A stretch of DNA of 64,000 bases from Sialis fuliginosa. Lineage: Eukaryota; Arthropoda; Insecta; Megaloptera; Sialidae. The notes beneath the pieces were generated by a model. That model saw nothing but the letters and a program-made list of their open reading frames with translations, was not told the origin of the DNA and did not search any database. The first letter of the stretch is position 1. Every line of letters starts with the position of its first letter. This document shows positions 56,995 to 64,000 of the stretch, piece after piece. The stretch lies in NCBI GenBank assembly GCA_961205875.1, contig OY540817.1, positions 9,149,001-9,213,000 of the forward strand, given 5' to 3'. The position numbers and the translations under genes are program-made.

Positions 56995-57118
56995 AGTCTT
57001 GAGGCTTCCGCGGTGATCTTGATATTGATCTTGGCTTCTGGGTGTAAGTCGCGTCGGTTTGGTCTTGTTATCGGCCAACGTTTCGTCACACATTGCAGAA
57101 GTGCCAGAAGCCAAGATT
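56995..57118 (+). repeat. Repeat family B, copy
   Basis: AAGTCTTGAGGCTTCCGCGG, TTGGCTTCTGGGTGTAAG, CGCGTCGGTTTGGTC and ATCGGCCAACGTTTCGTC, ending GTGCCAGAAGCCAAGA, an inverted return to the beginning. It keeps one full arm and a remnant of the other. The minus frame here (WPITRPNRRDLHPEAK) is the repeat's spurious translation. Confidence 0.7.
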
Positions 57119-57797
57119 CAATAAAACAATTTCATTAATTATGCAATAAAAAAACACAAAAAATACAAATACGTACATGATTTTTGACATTATTTCCTAA
57201 AATAAAACAAAAACCAAGGAAGGAAAATCGATGTAAATTCGTTGATGTAAATACAAAAGTAAAAATTTATTTTTAAAATAAACACAAAAACATCTTTCTC
57301 TTAAAATGTTTTCCATGTTGTGATAAATATGCTATTTAGGTCGTATCCAAGAACAAATTAAATTACAATGTTACCACAAATGTTATGCGTATACTTCCAA
57401 TATTATCATTTTTATGTATTCTAACATAAGTAAACGTTTTTAATGAAATAATAACATTTGAATTGAAAACACACTCTAAAATTGTCACAAATTGAGGAGA
57501 ATAAAAGCGAAAAATAAAAAACGAATTATTTTTTATTCTATTTTCATTTACTTACTTAAAGGTGCGACTATATTCCTGCATTTTTACGTACACTAAATTA
57601 AAAGCCAGGTATATTTTCACGTAGCAGTAGTGAAAATATACTTTAATAATTTAAAATAAAATTCAACATCCGAATAGTTTCAAATAACGTATTTAAAAAA
57701 AAAATTTGAAAGAAGAAACGTACTCAGCTATTACGGGATTTCCCCGACAGTCTGCGTTTAACACATTCATTAATCAGGTCACCCTTGTTTTTAACCG
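57119..57797. other. AT-rich spacer, no gene seen
   Basis: No exon or known repeat recognised. Confidence 0.3.
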
Positions 57798-57990
57798 ATT
57801 TCAAAAAAGGAAAAGGTTCTCAATTCAAAATCTGACCACGGACTTCAATGATACGCCGCTTAAAATAGAAAATTAAAAAATTTCAAAAACTGTTAAATTA
57901 ATTATTATATACTTTCCAGTATTTTTAGGTTTTTTATGAATAGTGCGTCCAATAATAGTTCTGAAATACATAGGAAAAAGGACCTTGTAT
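57798..57990 (-). repeat. Repeat family D, rearranged copy
   Basis: AACCGATTTCAAAAAAGG is the complement of the family D tail, followed by GACCACGGACTTCAATGATA (complement of the CGTATCTTCGAAGTCCATGG-type core). Then CAAAAACTGTTAAATT and ATTATATACTTTCCAG match 21940-21975 in the forward sense. The copy is therefore made of oppositely oriented pieces. Confidence 0.55.
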
Positions 57991-59119
57991 GGTCAGTTGT
58001 TAAACTTTTTTTGTTTTAAAATTTTTTAAACAAAAAATAAAATAAAATAAAAATCACTTACTTCTATGAGTCAGATTACTTGAATCATTAACCCAATTTA
58101 AAACGAATTGATTTGAATCAAGTATAAAAATTTACAAGAAAAAAAATATATTTTTAATATCTAATATCCGAATAATATTATTGTTCCTATGTTTACACCC
58201 TACGTACAAATATGTAAAAAATTACCTTCAATAAAATTAAATTTTGTGAACTGCTTATAAAATGGATGCACCAGATATTGTTGTGATTATACACATCATA
58301 AAATACGTTAACTAAGCTTTTAAGATAACCAAACTTATGATAACACCATTAAAACTTTATCAGAGTATATAAGCATATTCCCACGCACTGAAATTAACTT
58401 TACTGTGTAAAATATATAAGGAACACATGGATATAATAGAAAATACAAACTTACACGGGGGGAGACAGTAGCAGTATAACAGGGATGCGAAACAAAATAG
58501 GGCTGATCTTTAATTGCACTTTGTACTTTAGAAATTCGTTAAGAGCAATTTATAATATTCTCCCATTCGCAAGTTAAATTATATTAATATTGCATATACA
58601 GGGTACCCAATTTAACATGGTTATTATTACGACGTTTTTAGTTAAGTATTATTTATTTTATGTCATATACATACATTACACCATAACTAAATTGACCCTA
58701 AACAAAATCCTATGTATTCATAGGATTTTGTTTGTATGAACAAGCCCAGCTAGACACATCTACATCATATTTAACTCACGGTTATCACGGCTTGTAACAG
58801 CGTTGTGCGCCTTATGAGTGCGCATCTGGATGCAAACATTACTGCATATTATGAGTTTACGCAATTTTTAAGTAATATTTGAGTCATGAAGTAAATCTAT
58901 TTACACAAACAAATTGAACTTGTGTTGCTATAAATTTTGTAAAAATTTATTTTACGAACACGTGATCATCATAGATGTCAATCTGGATGGCTTTTTCGTT
59001 CGTCAAAACATGTTATGATCGGCCCATTAGCAGATTCCTTTCCTATCTTGTGTACATGCATAAATCACAATACGAAGGAGCTATCAGAAAAGGAGATGAT
59101 TCAATTGAAGAAAAAGACA
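57991..59119. other. AT-rich spacer with a MITE-end word and hairpin
   Basis: ATACAGGGTACCCAATTTAAC at 58597 resembles a common insect MITE terminus. A 15 bp hairpin at 58700-58733 is listed separately. No gene is called. The frame at 58975-59268 runs into a repeat. Confidence 0.35.
58700..58733. repeat. Perfect 15 bp hairpin
   Basis: AAACAAAATCCTATG and CATAGGATTTTGTTT form an exact 15 bp stem with a TATT loop. This is the longest short-loop perfect stem I noticed. Its arms are too short for a typical pre-miRNA (about 22 bp or more with mismatches). Confidence 0.6.
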
Positions 59120-59205
59120 TTTCTGTCATTTCCGGGTTGACCGGAAATTATATCAACTTTTATTTTTTTTCAAATGGAACACCCTATGTGTTTTTACATT
59201 TTTCA
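59120..59205 (+). repeat. Repeat family K (CCGGGTTGACCGGAA)
   Basis: TTCTGTCATTTCCGGGTTGA, CCGGAAATTATATCAAC, and then AATGGAACACCCTATGTG. The same palindromic core (TTCCGGTTCAACCGGAA, next to TTGACATCA and TATATAGGGTG) occurs inverted in the loop of the large foldback at 10450-10520. Non-coding. Confidence 0.55.
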
Positions 59206-60104
59206 CAAGACAAGCATATAAAAAAAAATCATAACCGAGATAACATGTTTTATTTATTATTGAATTAAAATTTACAATATCCATGAAAAAAAGACAAAAA
59301 CAAAGAAAAATAAATATTGTAGTTTTTGTAAAAATAACTACCTATGCATGCACAATTTTTTTATATAATAACAATTACAGTATGCATTATGCCATTTGAA
59401 CCACCAAAAAAAATGTTTCCTATATCATTGTCAAACGACTAAAGTCTAAAAAATATTTAAAGACGAATAAAAAAGATAAATATAAAAAATACTGTAAAAA
59501 AATATATATCTCTCAAATAACTCAACACAAAAAAGATAATTAAATCTTAATATATTAAAAGATGTAAAACGAGGTACAATAAAAAATAAACTTCATTAAA
59601 ATTTAACTACAGTATACACCTTGCTATTTTTCATCAACTTCTTCTTACATTCAACCAATTTAGCTAATCAAGAACAAGAAGAAAAAGATAACGTAAGAAA
59701 AAATATAAATAAAAACAAGCGAGAAGAGGATCAACGCCTTGAATACAGTATCAGCAACGACGACATATTCTAGAAACGCTTAACCCCCTGTGTGGGGAGG
59801 GGGGGTGAGAAAGGTGGATACATGTATTGTGAATAAGAACTGCACTGCGGTGTGTCAAAAACTAAGACATGTGGAACGGATTCTTTATTTGCTGTCCCTT
59901 TAGACTTCAGAACAATGCAGTTTTATAATTTAAGTTAATTTAATTTAAGTTAAACTCTTATGGTTAGGGGATTTGTATTTGATAAGTCATAACCATAGTT
60001 TTTGTCGGTTGTTTGTTATATTATTAACAGCTTCGGTATATTTATTTTCCAAACCTACATTAAAAAAATAAAAACAGTTCATTACATTTTTTATAAAATT
60101 ACCG
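59206..60104. other. Spacer, no gene seen
   Basis: A/T-rich. A GC-richer patch at 59770-59890, with a G run (GTGTGGGGAGGGGGGG), shows no supported frame. Confidence 0.3.
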
Positions 60105-60440
60105 TAAATTAATATTATAAAAAGCAACGTCTCTTTGTCTGTCGATCTATCTGTCCGTTAATGCGCTCGAAAACCACTTATCCGATTTAGATTTACTTGT
60201 TCTTTAACCCAAGTTTTAGTATATATTTTGTTACGTTAGGAATAAGCAATAACGATAATAGTAAAACACGTTGGAAAAAAGTTTACCTCCAGCGCGCTTT
60301 TTGCACCGTTAAATATTGAACAATATAATGTAGTAAAGAATTGTGTAGAATAAAAAGATCGAAAATAAACTCCGCGATACCATATATCTAACTTTCACTT
60401 GTATATTTAAGCGAGCGAAACCGCGGGCACAGCTAGTTAC
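60105..60440 (+). repeat. Repeat family F, fullest copy
   Basis: ATTATAAAAAGCAACGTCTC, CTGTCCGTTAATGCGCTCG, CCACTTATCCGATTTAG, ATATATTTTGTTACGTTAGG, CTCCAGCGCGC, ATTGAACAATATAATG and CGAAACCGCGGGCACAGC, CTAGTTACA. It joins the 5' part seen at 27215-27420 with the 3' part seen inverted at 38985-39165, which reconstructs the unit. The 'accgcgggcacagctagt' end is typical of insect interspersed repeats. Confidence 0.7.
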
Positions 60441-61290
60441 ATTTATAAAATTACCGTAAGTATCATCTTCAAAATAAAAAGTAAACAAAATAATAACAAT
60501 AATATAAAGCACTCCCACTATATTAAACATAAAACTAATTTACTCAAAAGAATTTTTCTACGATCCTTCATGTAGAGATAGCCATACAAAAAAGAGACAC
60601 AGAATAAAATAAAAAAAGCGTTTCCCTCAAACTGGTCATTAATTCATTCACAAAACATTAATTTCAGCAAAACATCTCACGACAGACGCGTATCTATGGA
60701 CACATAAACACGCACGATCCCTGCAATAAAAGAACAAAAACAACTCAGAGAAGGATAAGAGATAGAAAGTATAACCTCTTTCTTGTTCTTGTTTTCTAGC
60801 ATCACTAAATATATCAAATATTCACATCGACCTAATTTATATTTAATATGTCAACAAATTAATTATTTGTAGGTATATTATACACATTTTTCAACTAAAA
60901 ACAAAAATACTTTTAACCCTACACTGATGGCGCCAAGTCTGTCAAATTCGGATAAATTTATGCCATTTTTAATGTATATTTTTTAATTCTGGGAACTAGT
61001 AAAAATTATAATATTCGGTAATATGTGTAATAAATAAATGTAAAACATTATAAAAATAAACTTTAAGAAAAAATTAAATTAAGAAATTAAATTAAAATTA
61101 TTTTAAGAAATTATTTCAGCTACATTTACTTTTTTTGTTTTTTGCTCTACACTTTCTATATTTTTCTTTTACATTTTATTGGGACTTTTTTTGCTCTTTA
61201 TACTATCAATTTTTCAACTTTTACAACTGCACTTCAGTTTTGGAACTGCAGGAACAAGGTATACAACTATACACTTAAATAACTCCTGAA
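60441..61290. other. AT-rich spacer with a possible piggyBac-like end
   Basis: TTAACCCTACACTGATGGCGCC at about 60915 has the form of a piggyBac-like left end, but no convincing partner is seen. No gene. Confidence 0.3.
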
Positions 61291-61297
61291 AACCGAT

Positions 61298-61328
<31 letters not shown>

Positions 61329-61552
61329 AGTATATAAAAATTAAAACTAAGTTTTTGAAATTTTCATTTTTCCTGTTTCAGTGGCGTATCTTCGAAGTCC
61401 ATGGTCAGAATCTGATAAAATTTATATGGGATCACCTCTTTCAAACAAACAAAAATCGTGCAAATCGGTTCATATTTGTCGCAGTTATGCCCGAACATAT
61501 ACATAAAAAATATATAGACAAATTGTAAATCTCCTTTTTTTAAGTCAGTTAA
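61291..61552 (+). mobile_element. Family D copy with both termini
   Basis: AACCGATT followed by a 22 nt A run (61299-61320) at the left and TTTTTTTAAGTCAGTT at the right form weak inverted ends. Interior CGTATCTTCGAAGTCC, TTTATATGGGATCACC and GCAGTTATGCCCGAAC match 21885-22206. This copy shows the whole unit, about 260 bp. Confidence 0.65.
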
Positions 61553-62404
61553 AAATAATATCGAATCATTTTTTCATTTCATTATTTTTTATAAAGGTAT
61601 TTCTCGGGAAGCAACAAGATCAGCTATATATTAGAAAATATTAACTCCATCGTTCCCGAGGTTTTTTTTTTGTTACCGATATTGCTGATTTTTCTGTCAT
61701 CAATTCATATCTATCTAAGTATACTAAAACTCCAGAACGTTGGTAATTGCGTTGTTGATGTATTCAGTCCAATACTCGAAAATAAGTGTGATTTCAAACC
61801 CATTCTAATTAAAATAATCTTACAGCAACGCAAAATCTTAACAAAAGCGCTTTGTTACATATTTGTAACCCTGGGCACGATTGGGTTAATATAAAATTAA
61901 ATTAAATTTGACAACGTCGAGCACACACGCCCCAACACAAGTCATAAAACACATTTCAAATAGAAAAATAAAGAAATATAATGCATTGTAGAACAAATAA
62001 AAGTTGTTTTTCACATATCAATACACTCCATCACACAAAATGATTTTCCGGTTTTTATTTTTGATTGTGGACAAACAATGCAGTCTTCATAAATTCAAAA
62101 CAACCTGCTATTGTTACGTCCATTGGCTTCGGTGTATCAACAAAATGAAAACACTAGAAGCTCTTTATAAAATAATATACGGAAGTAGGTAAACACACAT
62201 CCCACTCAACGTTTTTCTGTAAAATGGTTGACTTCTAGTTTGTTTGTGTATATTTCTCTTTCATTCCCATTTCTTTCATTGATAAGACATTTTAAGGTAG
62301 ACGACTTACAAGCATTAAACGAATGACGTTATAACACATTTTTTAATTAAAAATGAATATAAGTATACCTTATAATTAAATTTAACAGTTTCTGATGTCG
62401 TTTT
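61553..62404. other. AT-rich spacer, no gene seen
   Basis: Open frames of 62-74 codons carry no recognised domain. A GC-neutral A/T-rich stretch. Confidence 0.3.
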
Positions 62405-62520
62405 TATTTTTTCCCCCTTTTGAGGTGCGTATCTTCAAAGTCAGATTCTGATAAAATTTAGATGGAACCACACCAAACAAAAAATCATCCAAATCGGTCC
62501 CAAGACTGTGCCAAAGTTAA
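62405..62520 (+). repeat. Family D fragment
   Basis: GAGGTGCGTATCTTCAAAGTC, ATTTAGATGGAACCACACC and AAATCGGTCCCAAGACTG parallel the middle of 61291-61552, only about 1 kb away, in the same orientation. Confidence 0.55.
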
Positions 62521-62610
62521 TATTTCATTTATTATAACAAATGGAAGAAAACTTTAAATACAAAAGTTGTCAGGTTAGACAATCCGCATATTTTAAAAAT
62601 AGTTATATTT

Positions 62611-62990
62611 ATATAGGTGTCCCATAAGTGCGTTACAAATCAATGTTATGTTTTTTTAAATATAATGTGTATTTTTTTGATTGATAATCTTAAAGCATTT
62701 TTTTTTATATTTTGATATAAGCATGTGTGTGGTTATACTGAGCGGTTTAAAAATTATGGCCATTTTTATAAAAAAATTGACATATTTTCAACAACTTGTT
62801 ATTTTCGAATTACAACCAAAAAAAATTTGTTTTCTATTAAAAATAGTTTTGGCATATGATCTATTATTGCGATATTACATCAAACATTTACAAAATTGTA
62901 TTCTTTGTACAGGGTGTATCAAAACTCTGAACTTAATTTTTTTCAAAAATTTCCAATAGAACACCCTATATATTTCTACATTTTTGAATA
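62611..62990. repeat. CAGGGTGT / GGTGTCCC type repeat cluster
   Basis: ATATAGGTGTCCCATAAGTG at 62613, GTACAGGGTGTATCAAAAC at 62908 and AATAGAACACCCTATATA at 62956 are three terminus-like words of the common insect MITE class. They do not form one clean inverted pair, so this is probably several overlapping remnants. The 92-codon frame across them has no recognised domain. Confidence 0.45.
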
Positions 62991-63239
62991 ACCTATCCAA
63001 TTCTAAACACATTTTATAAACTATGTTTTATACCTAAATCTAGCCTAAGATTTTGAATCGAAATCGATGAGAAACCTGATTTATATTATTTAATATAATA
63101 TAAAACCTCAATCGTCCCGAGGTTAACCTTTATTCTCACAGTAATCCACGTCTGGTGATAGACTGTGACGTCCTTACTGACTGAATTCAGATAAAAACAT
63201 GATTTGTCACACATATTTAGTACTATCTGGATTTTGGAT

Positions 63240-63392
63240 TTTTTTATCTAATCAATTTTGGGATACAAAGTAGTCTTTGTCCTTTCTCATCTCCCTGCCA
63301 AATTTCATTAAGATGGGTTCAGCAGTTTAGACGTGAAAAGGTAACAAACATACAGACATAGTTATTTTCACATTTATAATATTAGTATGGAC
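63240..63392 (-). repeat. Repeat family J, reverse copy
   Basis: GGGATACAAAGTAGTCTTTG, CATCTCCCTGCCAAATTTC, AAGATGGGTTCAGCAG, CGTGAAAAGGTAAC and TTATAATATTAGTATGG are the complement of 47131-47290 in order, and lie nearer to the widespread insect consensus than that copy. Confidence 0.75.
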
Positions 63393-64000
63393 TAACGCCA
63401 GGAAAAAAGTTTGAAAGGCACTGCAACAAACGAAGCACATATTACAACAATTGAGTTTTTACTGTCAAAGAATGGCCATGAAGCGAATCATATTATCGAG
63501 CTACAAATTGTAGCACGCAGAGACATCTGTCGCCGAAATCGTAAAAAAAAAATACGTACCTAATGTATTATATGATGTTAAGTATCATGCTGACAAAAGT
63601 GACAATGATGCCAATATAGAAATGTGAAATATAACTATGTTATTATTTTCTTGTAAATGTATTGTTTTTACAAAATAAACTAGAAGACACAGATAATTAT
63701 TGTCCAGGCCACATTTCATGAAATTGAATTACAAAAAATATTTCGTATAACATTTTACAAACATAGGGTAATTTGATCTTACAATTAATGTATCCTCTTA
63801 AAAAAGCCTTAGGTAGCTGTTTAATGTTTCTTATGTAATACAATTTTAAACATATTGTAAACTGTACGTATGTATGTAATAGAAAATAATACCAAGAAAA
63901 ACGCTGAAAATTATGTTTTTCAATTCAAATGAAAAATTTCTCGCCATAACGCTTATTCAAAGTAACAAATCAATATGAATCTTTGGGACCGAGTATTTTG
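63393..64000. other. AT-rich spacer to window end
   Basis: A slightly GC-richer patch at 63410-63545 has no supported frame. No gene or RNA is seen before the window ends. Confidence 0.3.

Noticed and set aside
58975..59268. 97-codon plus-strand ORF
   Set aside because: Its second half is the translation of the family K/CACCCTAT repeat. The first half has no domain.
60915..61890. TTAACCCTACAC and GATTGGGTTAA as ends of one large piggyBac-like element
   Set aside because: The two ends match at too few positions to be an inverted pair, and no transposase lies between.
62681..62959. 92-codon plus-strand ORF
   Set aside because: Bridges MITE-terminus words. Low-complexity Phe/Leu/Ile translation.
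1..64000. CRISPR array, rRNA or tRNA genes, bacterial operons
   Set aside because: No regularly spaced direct repeats with unique spacers, no rRNA-like conserved text, no convincing A/B-box tRNA, and no prokaryotic gene organisation.

Overview
The window looks like non-coding DNA from an AT-rich insect (arthropod) nuclear genome. I see no operons, no Shine-Dalgarno-type starts and no ORF above about 110 codons. Long A/T-rich stretches are mixed with many short dispersed repeats and DNA-transposon relics. Several repeats have the look of lepidopteran or hemipteran genomes: a tail reading roughly GAAGTCGGTTAA, runs of CTGTCTGTCTGT next to text like 'ataatattagtatgga', and termini reading GGGTTCCGTAG. 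The order cannot be fixed from this window.

Coding evidence is sparse. A fragment of a MIC19/CHCHD3-like CHCH-domain gene lies on the minus strand at 9410-9601 and is cut off after the third of four CHCH cysteines. Two exon-like segments have splice-site context: a minus-strand signal-peptide, Cys-rich exon at 5331-5502, and a plus-strand exon with two hydrophobic segments at 6572-6812. A PIF/Harbinger element carries a relic of a HARBI1-type N-terminus at 42048-42143. The rest of the open frames read as chance ORFs or repeat sequence.

Layout. 0-5 kb: AT-rich spacer, a truncated MITE (family A), GC hairpins, and a copy of the GTGTAAGCCGCGTCG repeat (family B). 5-9.4 kb: the two exon candidates, two foldbacks and a retroposon-tail-like repeat. 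9.3-11.4 kb: the CHCHD3 fragment, then a 1.7 kb foldback with arms of about 670 bp that are nearly identical over most of their length. 12-21 kb: spacer, a hAT-like MITE (16935-17518), a piggyBac-like MITE with perfect TTAA duplications (18671-18998) and a deleted family A copy. 21-28 kb: family D repeat, a pogo-like MITE (23174-23814), and copies of families A, E and F. 28-31 kb: foldback, then a TIR element with a second foldback inside it, then a decayed piggyBac-like copy. 32-40 kb: families H, G and C, a full family A copy (37307-37840), family E with a nested palindromic MITE (38475-38771), and a GC-rich island. 39.8-42.9 kb: a two-tier palindrome nested in family I, the Harbinger element, and another foldback. 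43-54 kb: spacer, a Tc1-like shell holding nested repeats, and family I copies. 54-57 kb: a long-TIR element holding two piggyBac-like MITEs, then a GC-rich island and family B. 57-64 kb: copies of families D, F, G and J.

There is no gene pathway to describe here. The structure is layered transposon accumulation, with roughly nine substantial inverted-repeat (foldback) loci in 64 kb. The 9634-11341 foldback is the strongest candidate for something functional, because a transcript across it would fold into a dsRNA stem of several hundred base pairs (an hpRNA or endo-siRNA precursor). The sequence does not show that it is transcribed. All percentages, arm lengths and boundaries are by-eye estimates.
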